Below, piece after piece: positions 36,782-48,364 of a stretch of 64,000 nt of DNA (position 1 is the stretch's first letter; each line of letters begins with the position of its first letter). The notes below the pieces were generated by a model. It was not told the origin of the DNA and searched no databases. It saw only the letters and a list, made by a program, of their open reading frames with translations. The position numbers were made by a program, and so were the translations under genes. This DNA is from Bryum argenteum (Eukaryota; Streptophyta; Bryopsida; Bryales; Bryaceae), in assembly GCA_037043015.1 (NCBI GenBank), contig CM073324.1, forward strand, positions 4,395,413 to 4,459,412, written 5' to 3'.

Positions 36782-38309
36782 GTTAAATATCAATTGACAA
36801 CAATCAATTTAAGTGAGAATCATTATGACTCTAGCAAAAACCACATTCCAGCTTTATATGAAAGCAAGATTGTGAGCATAAATTTACAACATGTTAGAGC
36901 ATTTCCAACTGGCCAAATGGGCAAGATTGGCTACATTTAGCGACACAAAGGTAATTTTCCTTCTCAACAAACTAGCTATATGACCCAACTATTTGACCCA
37001 CCACCTTAGCTTGCCTAACTCGCCAAATGTAACAATTCTCTAAAGTCCTACGACTCACCGGGCTACCTACCCAACTTTCACTCAAACATGTCATTTATCT
37101 CAGGTACCTTGACATATAGGAGTATCAATCATGCCTTTCTTGAAAAACCTCAAATAATTTTTAGCTTCAAGTACTTTTGAGTTTTAGCCATTGCGTGTGA
37201 TAGGGTTAAATACAAGAAGATCATTTGGCTATGGAAGGGTGTAGATCCAAGTAGGTGCTACTCTTTTGGAAACCCTTCTTTTCTCACTATATGTAACCAC
37301 TTCTTTAGCGAGTCCGTTGGTAAAACCCTTACAAGCATTGAAAAATTGAGGTGGCCAATATCCTACCAATGAACATAAGCTACTTTACACAAAAAGGACT
37401 AACTAAAATAAGATAAGCAAGCAACCATGTGTGAGTATCAGTAATAAACCATGAACTTGTTGTCACTTGTAAATAGGGTCTGAATTTGACACTTTGATAA
37501 GTTGAGGTTGAAGTTTGCATGCTAGAATGAGACTTCATTCTAGCATGCAAATTTGAAATGAGCTTACAAATGTGTTTTTTAGATAATAGAGCTCATTCCT
37601 AATGCATGCTTTTGTATCACTTCCTCTTTTGTTGTTGTGTAAGGAAAATTTTGGAAAGGTACATAGCATTTATAGTGGATTGATAAGTCATCCTTCAAGA
37701 TTAGCAAGACGAATAAACATATTTGAGCTTCTGAACTTGTGCATGAGAGATATCATTCAATTTGTCATGCACCACCCTTCAATTTCTAGTTCGGCATTGT
37801 AAAGCTGTAGGTAAACTTTTACAAACTTTCGTAGAACTTTTTTAAACATCAAGATCCATTCAAAACCTGCCTCGAATTGTATCATGAAGTGGAAGTGATA
37901 CAAATCATGCATCTAGAATGAGATTTAGCATCTAACGAACAAATTTGTAATCTCATTTCAAATTTGCATGTTGTAATGCACATTCAAATTGAAACAAAGA
38001 ATGGTAACACCTATTTGTAGACAATGCATGAGAAGTGTTTGCAATCTTATATGCTATCTTCTTTAATAGATGTGTAAACTTGTGTTGAAGATGAAGTAGA
38101 CTCCCATGTGATTGTAACGCACTTTACAATTTTGAAATCAGATCATTTATGAATGCACATGCAATGTTTGAAGTTGATTGGAAAATTGCTCTCTCACCTG
38201 AATTCGTAAATCATGTACTGTACATGGGCAAGGCATAAGCGTGTTTTTTCCACCATGCTATCAAATAATACATATATACAAAATGTACAAGCTACATTAT
38301 GTCTGGTCC
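36782..38309. other. A+T-rich stretch with short palindrome
   Basis: No gene. A perfect 17-bp inverted repeat with a 4-nt loop (TTTGCATGCTAGAATGA) lies at 37514-37551. The last few hundred bases are probably the 3' UTR of the minus-strand TRPC4AP-like gene. Confidence 0.5.
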
Positions 38310-41300
38310 TCACCGTCTCCGCGAAGGTGATGCACTAGAGGCAGTGAGGGCCACACATTGAACGGCGGGAGTAACAGGGAAGCTAGTATGAAGGAGAGAG
38401 TACGGCGAATCTGGGTGGGCGCAGAGGCAATCCACAATATGCAACCAATCCGAGAAAGGGAGTTGGGTAGAGTATTGGAGTGAGGCACATTCTCGACCCC
38501 GTTTCCAAAGATAGTACCTACGCCAGAACTGGAGCAACGCACGAAATGTTTGTGGTACTTCCATGTCGCCTGCTCGCAGTGTTTGGAGATATCCCTGCAG
38601 CTCTCCGTTCTTCTTTGCAAATATGAAAAATATGAGCGCTGTGTTCAGGACGCATATGTTGTCCTACCATGCGCATGAAACATCCCACGTTAGTACATAG
38701 AAAATCTCTCATCCCCACAAATTTGTATAATCCAAACGCGGCTAGAAAATCCAAACGCCCCTTCTACACAATTTTAAACAAAGATACCTCACAATAGATG
38801 TAAGCAAGTAGTAAACTCTATTTTATAATTGTCTAAGTCATTATAAACAAGTTGTAATAAACAATTCTTCGATTAGAATATCAGGGTTTTACGAATTTCT
38901 CACTTGATTTATATCACTCAGTCGCACCGAGCACATGAGATCTCTCAGCAGACGGTGTGTATTACTTGAAACGAATGCCGTGATCATGCAAAGTTCGTCG
39001 TCCTCCCCTTTCGCCCAAAAGCTTGGTTTGTAGTTGTCACTAGAAGTATGAGATCTCTTAAAATACTCCAGCGACAGTACAACCGACCGCACGAACACAT
39101 TTGAGTCCACCAGGTTGCCCACCAAGACCTGCGCGTGCGCGCAAAACCGCAGCTTTTCTTGTCAACCACACATACATGATCCGGTCAAATAAACCGCACA
39201 TAATGCATATGCATACGGAGTCATACATACATACCTCAACAAACTGGTCAAATCTATCACCAGCCAGTAACAACCGATTTAATTCTCGAAACAATGTTTT
39301 GTTGAACTTGATGAGCTCCCCGAGTAGATCAAAGTTTATCTGCACATCAAAAAAGCTTCCGATGTTACAAACGCTTTAACCCTAAAGATCCAAGAGAGCC
39401 AAAATGGCTTTTCGGGATTTCCGCAGGGAAAAATGTCAGCCAACTTTGACCATTATAATCTCAAACTTGGAGAGAAATTAACGGTTCAAATTTTACGTAT
39501 GAGTAAAGGGTCAAGTTAACTTCAAGATCCTACGGTTGGATCTTCTAATTAATGCTTAGATTGAGTTTTCCTGGGCCTGAAGTAGAAGAGGGTCCTTTAT
39601 GAGAATTTAGACAATTTTGTATCAAGGATCTTCAGGGGTTAATTTCTGATCAACTTGCAAAGCAAAGGCAAGTTGTTTGTTTGAACGGACCTGCAATAAA
39701 GGAGCACATTGAAATCCTCCCTTCAAAATTTCCGTTACCAGATGATCCATCAAGCCTATTGATGATAGGTATTCCTGTGAACAAGGTTTCAAACAACTTG
39801 GTTCAGAGGCAACAACAGATGCAATTGAAGTAACTTCAATTTCATCATAAAAGTTTAGGGTTCTTTTAGAGATGATTGATGTCACTTTTTCAAAAAAAAA
39901 ATTCCAAAATTCTTTATTATCGAAGTATTTATACGTTATACAAAAATATGCAAGAGTGCAGCATCTAAAAAGATGGAACTTCTAATCACTAAAGATCTAA
40001 GAAAGCCAAAATGGTTGGCTTTTTGAGGGTTCCCGTCGTTCAGCCAACATTGATCATTACGATCTCACAAATGAAGAGGAATCAAATTCTACAAAAACAA
40101 TAAGATGTCAAGTCAACTTTGAGCTCCCATGGGTTCGATTTTCTAACATAAGATTTTTTTTAGGCATGTCATTGAAGAAAGTCAATTCAGACAGTTTCGC
40201 ATCAAGGATCTTTAGGAGTTTAACGTCTTAACATATTGTATAGCAATTACAATTTGAAATACGTCTTTCTTCTTCTTTTTCTCTTTCTTTTTTTAATAAT
40301 ATCCGAGATAGGTAAAATTATATACCTGATCCTTGTTATCTGCACCTCGCATAAACGCTTCTACACAAGAGGCTAGCCAAAATCTGTTTAGAAACAATTT
40401 ACAAGTTTTGTCACATGTCACATCTTTTTCAAGAAATAATCAACTACGATCAAAAATTGACCACGGGTAAACCCTTAAACGTCCAAGCATGCCCCTCAGG
40501 CTTGCTCTTTAGTGTATTTTCAGAGGGGTTGGGCGTTGAAGGGTTAAAAAGTGGGGGTGTGAGACTACTTTACGGTACCTGTAAAGCGAGTCTGCTGGTT
40601 CCTTAATCAAGACCTTGAGTATTTTCACAATGAGGCCTTCTGACTCCGCCGCATTCCTGTTGTTCCAAGTGATGATACTTCTATCCTGAATAACAAACAA
40701 TGAACACAGTAAGTAACCCTATCCTTGTTGTAAAACGGCCTAAGTCACAAAACTTGACCTTCCTTTAGATTAAGCTCAAAAAATCTCAATCTAAGCATTA
40801 TGTGAAAGATTCAACCGTAAGATCTCAAAGTTCACTTGACACTCTTCTCACATACCAAATTTGAACCGTTCATCCTTCCTCATTTGTGAGATTATAATGA
40901 TCAAAGTTGGCTGAGTTTTTTCCCTGCAGGAACCTCCAAAACCCGTTTCGGGTTTCAAGGAAGGTTAGGGGTTAATTAAGCATTCAGGTAGATAAACATG
41001 ATTATCATGGCAAAAGAGGAATTACCTTGGGATTGCTTGGGTGCAACAAGAGCTGTTTGTTCGCTCGGTTACAGCTATCTCGATCACAAAAGTTGTGAAT
41101 CAGTCTCAAGTACTGGATTTTAAGCGCCTGCACAACAACAATAATGTCAAATTAGAATAGACCCATCCAAGCAAAAAGAAGCTGCACATACGAATGATGG
41201 CCTTGTATTGAAGACAACAAAATGAAAAGCTTGCAGTTTTATTAGATATTAACAAATGAAACCAACACAATGATATATCCTTAGTTGAAATAAAGTAGCC

Positions 41301-43945
41301 ACTCTACTGCACTCGAATAGAACCACTACTCGAATTTGACCTCATTTGCTATGTTTGTGTTTTTATAAACGCCACGATTGGGTTGGGAAGTAGCTTGAAC
41401 TACGTTTTAACATGATATTTTTGTTGAAACATAGCTTTTGAAACTAACTACGTTGTAGCAGAAACATGGTTTATGCTACTCCCCAGACGTCGCTTATATG
41501 AAAACACAAACATAGCATATGAGATGGGGTCAAATTCTAGTAGCGAACGTCGTAACGACCATTTTGAGAGGATGGGGACTCATCTATTATTAATATCTAT
41601 TGCCAACAAATGACGTTAATATTTGACAATGGAAATATGAGTTCGGGGACTCACCGACTTGGGGTTGCAAGCACAGCCATAGCCATGAATACCATGGGAA
41701 TTGACATGAGGTTGGAGTGCCGTCCAGTCTAGTTTGTCAAACATTTCATTCAGCACATTGACCAGGCCCAGGTCTGCTAGACAATTTTGCACCTGCAGTC
41801 ACACATTCGCATTAATTAATCTCACATAATAAGAATGCCTTCACTAAATAATCACAATACCAAAAACGAATTGATAGTCTAGGAGTATCATCATGCGTGC
41901 AGAATCAAAAAGTTAGAAATAAGTGAACCTGTTCTCTCTTCCTTCCTCCACACAAAGCACATAAGACAAAAAGAACCTCCAGATGTTGCTGCATTCAAAA
42001 CATCAAGACGAATCGACTGTCAGACCTCAATTCCTCTCTTTTTGTGACCACTTTTGTAAGGACGATGTTTGAAAGTAGAGAGGATATTTTAATAGTCTAT
42101 ACATTTAAGAAACAGTTGTTGTCTTGACTTGTTAAGATTCGTTTGAAAAAAAAGGAAGTCCTAGTCTGCAATTTATCATTGAGTCTGATCTGCATGGTTA
42201 TCAAGAATCTTTCCAGACAAATTCTTTACAATCTGTGAGTGGTCACAGAGTTTGATCGAGCGAATGCTTACAGAGAGCAGAAGAGCGGTGGTTTGGGAAT
42301 TACGATCGAAAAACATACTCCAATCCTGCAATTCCTCAGCATCCATCGAAGGCGACCTCCTTCCTCCTCCTACTCCTCTTGGTGGGGAAACCCCTTCTGC
42401 ATTTGTTGGTGATGATTCCGGTGACACGTCTAATGCCAAAATGCCCTGCAACCGGATCTTCCCCTGCTGAATTAGTAGCCATCTCGGAGTTTGTCACTGA
42501 CAGTGCTACTGGTGCTACACTCAGATTCTCATTCTTGTTCAATATTTACTGGTTACTTGAGAGGTGGAGTCAACTTGCAAGCCAGCGGCATCTTGAGGTT
42601 TGGGAGATCATGAATAAGGGATAGATTACGATCTGAGAAAGACTAGATGCTGAGGGGGGGGGGGGTGTACATTTTGGAGAAGGATCACGAAGTAATTGTT
42701 AGATAGAGCAATTGTGTGATGAGAGTTCGGGCACCTCGCAATTGAAATAGAGTTTGTCGAATGTGAGGAGCTGCAGCAAGCGTGCAAGGATGTCGGGCAT
42801 GAGCAAGATGGCTTCATGATTCTGGTCAGTCACGGTCCACTCCGGACCCTCAGGCGGTGGCTCCTCGAACGCATTCTCGCTACTACTACTACTACTACTA
42901 CTACTCCGATCGTGCTCCATCCATGGATTTCCTGCCTTCAAACCAATCGACACCCCCAAAATTAAGCACCCACCTCCTTTCAAGCTCGCGAACATACACC
43001 CAATGTTTGTGCTGGTAACAGAATGCTAAACTAACTAAATGGATTTCCGGTGGTACCTCTGGTTCAAAGATAACCATGGCGAGCACTCGGCAGAAGGATG
43101 CCAGCTGCCTGGATGAAAAACTGCGCACGAGATTTGCAAAATCGGGAATGTCCTGCACTCGAAGCGTCTCTTCTCGAGCTGCCAGAACATCTTCCGCAAG
43201 CCCCACGGCTGCACAACAATCAAAGCTGTAAGGCTCAATCAATCATAGAGTAGCTTTAGTGTGTGCCCAGGCTACGAGCCCGAAACAGATATCTGATTGA
43301 TACGATGTTTGCTGATTAGAGTTTTGTTGCAAGCAAAATGCAGGGTAAACGTCCGATCGAAGAGTCCAGGGGAGCCCTACCTTGATCAAAGGTGACAGGG
43401 AAGTACATGAAATCGAAAAGGTGAATAAGGAAGTCGCCATTGGCAGCCAAACCCTCAGCGAAAAACGGTACAGTAACACAAAGCTTATGCAACAAGCTAA
43501 GGCAATCCTTCCGAACATTTAAAACTTTACTCGACCCAAATTTCTCCACGCCATCCTCCCTCGTGAACGGGTAGAACAAGGCGCGCTCCAGCAGAATGTC
43601 ACCAGAAAACAAGACGAACGCCTCCCTGTTCGCATTGTGTGGCTGCGCGTTACTACTCCAGTCCCACAACAGGTGCTGCAGACTTCCCAACGCCCTCTGA
43701 CACGCCTCAACGTGGTTGCTCACCAACCCCGCCTCCAAATCTAGACACAGTCCCGCGATTGCAGAGCTCGACTCGTATACCACCCGCGGCAACTGCCGTA
43801 TCGACCTCACCCCTCGCCCCGTAACTTGCGAACTCGTCAAAACCTTGAGCACGCTTACTCCCGTACTAACCACTCGCTTGGAGCTCCGGCCATAGCTCCG
43901 ATACGAACCCATGCTAGCAGCACCTTTCGATCGATCTCTCGCCAT
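38310..43945 (-). CDS. TRPC4AP/TRUSS-like protein (DUF3689)
   Basis: Thirteen exons, minus strand: 43945-43381, 43208-43057, 42935-42735, 42325-42272, 41988-41929, 41792-41655, 41127-41026, 40685-40579, 40383-40326, 39774-39691, 39339-39235, 39128-38904, 38663-38310; all phases fit; 734 aa against about 800 in human TRPC4AP. Matching blocks in order: KDCLSLLHKLCV...NGDFLIHLFDFM; EDVLAAREETLR; RQLASFCRVLAMVIFE; LEVLFVLCALCGGRKREQ; LGLVNVLNEMFDKLDW; CACNPKSALKIQYLRL; IKEPADSLYRFWLASCVEAF; FDLLGELIKFN; LVDSNVFVRSVVLSLE; LNTALIFFIFAKKNGELQGYL; LLQFWRRYYLWK. Animal TRPC4AP is a substrate receptor of CUL4-DDB1 ubiquitin ligases that reads C-terminal degrons; a like role in plants is inference. It has a run of about nine Ser from an AGT repeat (exon 3). 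Introns hold several MITEs. Confidence 0.9.
39376..39642. mobile_element. TTAA-flanked MITE in TRPC4AP intron, copy 1
   Basis: Left TTAACCCTAAAGATCC, right GGATCTTCAGGGGTTAA. The internal part shares TCAGCCAACTTTGA, AACGGTTCAAATTT and CTACGGTTGGATCTT with the copies at 39982 and 40713. Confidence 0.7.
39982..40223. mobile_element. MITE in TRPC4AP intron, copy 2 (diverged)
   Basis: TAATCACTAAAGATCTAAG at left and GGATCTTTAGGAGTTTAA at right, degraded versions of copy 1 termini. Internal TCAGCCAACATTGATCATTA matches. Same orientation as copy 1. Confidence 0.6.
40467..40547. mobile_element. TTAA-type MITE (about 80 bp) in TRPC4AP intron
   Basis: Inverted copy of the element at 35228-35306: ACCCTTAAACGTCCAAGC ... 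TTTTCAGAGGGGTTGGGCG ... GGGTTAA. The left TTAA has decayed to TAAA. Confidence 0.65.
40713..40975. mobile_element. MITE in TRPC4AP intron, copy 3 (inverted)
   Basis: Reverse orientation relative to copy 1: the right end reads GGTTAGGGGTTAA and the internal part, on the minus strand, contains CAGCCAACTTTGATCATTAT, AACGGTTCAAATTTGG and TACGGTTGAATCTT. The left end is AACCCTATCCTTG. Confidence 0.65.
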
Positions 43946-46776
43946 TGCTGGCCGAACAAGTTTGCATTATGATCGAACTCCCGGGTGCACGCAACAGCGA
44001 TATATTCCGGCAAAGATTCAGCTGGGGACCTGTGAATGCAAATCGCGGCGGGACCCGAATCTGCGAGATTCCTCTTCCTCGGCGGGCTAGCTAGCTAGCT
44101 AGCTTCAGGATTCCCCCGCCTCCTGCTCCGGATGGATATAGAGATTCCAGATTCGCCCTTCCCAACTGTGGCTAGTAAACAAACACACCAGATCGATCAC
44201 TGTAACTAAAGAAGAATACTGCCAACTACATCGGATCGATCACAGTCTGTGAGTCACTGTAGCTTCGGCAATGATCAGATTCAACAAAAGCTATGATTGT
44301 TGAATGATTACTGATTAGAAAGCTAGCAAGTAAGTTAGAAGCTGGGTCCAGGATCGGTGGAAAGTGAGAGCGAGGCCGGTATTTGTGTGATTGACCTGCT
44401 CAGTTCCTGGATGGTTGTGAGCATATCCGCTTTTCGTTGTTGCTTGCTAAATGTGGAAAGGGGCAATGACCCTGGTGTTGTTGGCCCTTTGCTGCCTGGG
44501 TCCACAATTCTAGGGCGTCTTTCATTCTTGAACAGTTTCATTGGTGGAGTGCAAGAATAATGCCATGCAGGAGTCTCTCATTTCTCGATGCAGGAAAGCA
44601 CACGCAACCAGCATTTTACTGTTGTTAAATAATGTTGTGTGTTAACAAATGTCTGGCCAGACTGAATCTGTGAATTCATGTGAATGGATAATGTTAAAGC
44701 TTTGTACTTATTCAATCATTGCATTGGATCGTGCGTCTTTTGGAGCCCCCGCCTTGTGGAAAAAAACATGCAAAAAGATGAAGGTGTTCTCACCTTTGAG
44801 TCAATGTTCATAATTATTGTATTGCGACGTGTTTGGGCTCTTTAGCAAGAGGAAGGTCTTTTGAAGGTCGGTCTGATGCTCCATCTAATTCCAGGGTGAA
44901 GTACTTATCTTAGAGTAGATGCCGGGACTGAATACAGAGTTTGTTTAGTTAATAGTAGCAATGTAATATTTTCAGCAAGCTCTTTAATATTATTAATATC
45001 GACAGTATCTGATTCCACCAAGGGTAGAGCGTCTCCTGTGGGAGCCAATTTTGACGCGCCAACTGTACTTTTGGTGCAGAATTAACACTATACAGCCCAC
45101 CGCAACTGCGCCAACGGCATTTTCGGACACCAACTCTATTTCTTGCATTATGGCAACAGAAAGTTATTGTAGCCCAAATATCAACGCTATGTGAACAATG
45201 GTCAAGGTCAAAGATAAAGTGACTTTGTGCATAGATCGAGGAGGCGAGGTTGACGGGTCCGGAGGCGAGGTTGACGGGTCCGGAGGCGAGGTTGACGGGT
45301 CCGAAGGCGAGGTTGTCGGGTAGGGAGGCACTATTTTAGAGATGGCGCGACTCCGCGGTGGAGACACAATTTTTGAACACTGATGTGTCAGATGAGAACA
45401 TGAAAAGATGCCACTTTAAATTGCAGTTGGCATACCCAATGCCGCGGGAAGTAGTGGAGACGCTCTTAGTGAAAACTCTTGTGAAATGAGTCCGGTAGGA
45501 ATATCATACTCACACTTTCTTATGTTGATTGTTTGCTCTAGAGATTAGGGAGTGCTTCACACAATGGACCATGAAGATTGACGATGTTTTTTAAGATTTT
45601 TGATTGGAGAATACACTGCTCTTGGTCCCATTTAACTTTACACTACCTTGATATAGTCCAATTTTGTGTTACACTATCGTTTGAGCTTGGGCATCATGAA
45701 TAAACCAATCAATGATGAACTTGCAACCTCCTACAAGGCTATGTACAACCCCAACCTACCTACCTACCACAATCCTTTCGAAGCACAAAATTTAAATGCA
45801 TCATAAGAAGATGACCAGTTTGACATCAAAATACAAGTGAAAAGTTGAGTACAGTAGGAGCTACATTCTGTCGAAAAAATGCTCCTTGGGCTCGTTTGGG
45901 TTTTTTTTTTTTTGGTCATGGCTCTTGATCCATAGTGTAAAGTGACCCTAGTGAAGAACATGAACAGTATTAACAACCAAAGCTAATTGGAGGATCAAGC
46001 TAATCCTGATTCAGTGCAGATTCTTTAGGTGCCGGTTATGGGCGAGTAGTATCATGTAGCTTGTTTCATGTTGTACAACTGTACAAGCAAATTAGGGCAT
46101 TACTACTTGGGAACTTGAGGGGGTGCTGCCTCCTTGAATGAATGTATGGGCCTATCCCCCTTTAAGGAAGGGTATTTGAAGCCTTGAAAGATTCAATTTC
46201 TGGTAGGGCAGGCTGAGTGCCGATCAGTCAGTAGGCTCCTAGGCCAATATCTTTCTTCAGATTGATTTTGGTGTACAACTTGAGGAGATCAATTATTTTT
46301 GGTTGTGAAATGTTATTATAGTAGAATAGTGCCAAAAATGGAGCTCTAGTAATCTTCACTCTACACAATAGCTTCTACATACAATGGTACCATGTACTCA
46401 CAACAAACATAAAAGGGTGTCACTTTAGGGTACCATTTTAAGAACACCTATGGTCTTTGTAACTCACCGTGGAAGAGTAGAAAAATGATGATTTCACTTG
46501 CTTTAGCTTTCTACTTTCTACTAATTATCCCCATACACAAAAATTGCTTGCATTCCTGTAGATTTTTCTGCGGTAAGAATTGTGCTGTAAATGGCCACCT
46601 TACTATATTATGAGTTCATATTTGACCCCTAAGTATAAAATGTTGTTCACACTTTTGAGAAGTTGGCTTCATTGTTTATGCATTGCTCAAGATTCACAGC
46701 AATACGATTTGGATTTTCTTCAGAATCATGTGCATGCAATGATTTTCATGTTTGTCACACTAAAAAAAAAGTCATG
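43946..46776. other. TRPC4AP upstream region and intergenic stretch
   Basis: Promoter and 5' leader expected near 43950-44150, including a (GCTA)n run at 44085-44104. A minus-strand open stretch at 44541-44335 has coding-like composition but no family or complete model. Otherwise no gene seen. Confidence 0.4.
45237..45325. repeat. 21-bp tandem repeat (4 units)
   Basis: Four copies of GGAGGCGAGGTTGACGGGTC, the last diverged. On the minus strand it reads Pro-Ser-Thr-Ser-Pro-Pro-Asp repeats, but no gene context supports translation. Confidence 0.85.
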
Positions 46777-47288
46777 TTAGGGCCGATTTACACCTAGGGG
46801 ACGGGCCAATTCAGCCCGTTCGAGGGCTGAAATCCTCACTCGTGATTGGCCGAAAGGCAAAAATTAGGCCCAACCCCCTTACACCTAGAGGCCGGGCCAA
46901 TTTGGTGGCAGAATTTTTTTAATCAAGAAATGCAAGTTCTGACATGGCCCGAGCTTGGTGAATTGGGTGCACCGAGAATGGAAGGCCAATTCTTGGCCTC
47001 GGGGCCAATGTCAGATTTGTCTAAAAAAACCTTTTTTTTTTTAAAAAACAATTTTTTTTCACCAAATCAAATCCGTCCGTTTTTTGAGAAGTGCTGAATT
47101 TTTTTGGACTTTATTGAATTGGCCCGGCTTCTTGGCCCGAAGGCCATTACATATGGGAAAATCGGCCCCCATTCTAATCATATTATAATGAGGACTTGAG
47201 GCCGGCCCCAACCCAAAAACGGGCTGAAATTTCAAGCAATTGGCCCCAAGAAAACTTGGCCCGGCCCCTAGGTGTAAATCGGCCCTTA
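46777..47288. mobile_element. Tourist-like (PIF/Harbinger-type) MITE
   Basis: Inverted termini GGGCCGATTTACACCTAGGG and its complement CCTAGGTGTAAATCGGCCC enclose 506 bp (46780-47285). They are flanked by TTA (46777-46779 and 47286-47288), the TWA-type duplication of PIF/Harbinger elements. G+C-rich against its surroundings; no transposase. Confidence 0.75.
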
Positions 47289-48193
47289 GTTTGATTGTTG
47301 GGAAATAATGCCAATTACATGGAAGTAATTTAATCAAACATTATAAGATTATTACAATAAGAGAAATCATTGGGTACAACTTGACATTGCAGTCATAGAT
47401 TGACTTGCTCAATTGCAATACAACTAGTGTGTCCATATGGCGTTGCTACTTCCAAATATAGTTATTGGTTCTTATATTATAGTTGTTGTCCCAATAACCG
47501 TTTGTGTTCTTGTTTTTGGCTCAAATCGTGTCTTGAATAAGTCCCTATCCCTATCCCCAAATCATGTCCTTGTCCGAGTCCCCATCTTTATTGCCATCCT
47601 TGTCTTTGTTGGACATAGGGTTGCCAATATAATACATCACAACATCATCTGGAAGCTATGAAACCCTCACAACAATATAATTTTGGGTATTAGAATGTTG
47701 ACTTTTGGTATATTTTATATGCTTCGACAAATATTTGAGTGTAAGATCTTTAAATTGAATACTGAATAATAGGTTATTAAGGCTTCATTTGGCAACCATG
47801 TAAAGATATCTCAATATTGTGATATTTTTGCAATCATCTCAATATTGGAATATCACAATTTATTCCAATATTGCGTTGTGTTTGAGAGCTCTTGTGATTT
47901 TGGATATTGTATATTTGCTTTGCATTCGACGTCTCTTGTATTTCTTATGGCAAGGAATATTTTTCTTCTTATGAAATATTGCAATATTTTAATATTTCAA
48001 CATTAGATTATTGCCCTTATATTCCATATCGCAATAGTGGTTAATTGCCAAATGTGTTGTAAACTGTGGTGGGTGAATCAGTGATTGGTGATTATCGTGA
48101 TATTCAATTGTCGCGATGTTGGGTGAAATGTCATGATATTTGAGTAGACATTTCACAAGTTAGTTAGCCAATATGATCCAAGTTCTTCTTTTG
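47289..48193. other. A+T-rich stretch with a possible MITE
   Basis: A candidate element of about 280 bp may lie at 47779-48058 (GGCTTCATTTGGCAA on the left, TTGCCAAATG on the right) with many AATATTG words between. Ends are too diverged to be sure. No gene. Confidence 0.35.
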
Positions 48194-48364
48194 ATCACTT
48201 TACTTTTTTTTTTTTTTTTTTTTTTTGAACAAATGGTGCGATTCCATTGCAAATGAAAGTTACACCGCTGCAAAACCAGATCCGTGACCGAATCGGCAGG
48301 GAAATTTTTGATTTTCCTTACCTTATAATACTGAACCTAAGGACCTGTTGGAAACTTGATCTAC

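Noticed and set aside
44335..44541. Minus-strand ORF upstream of TRPC4AP-like gene
   Set aside because: Composition is coding-like, but no homology pattern, no splice partners and an uncertain start.
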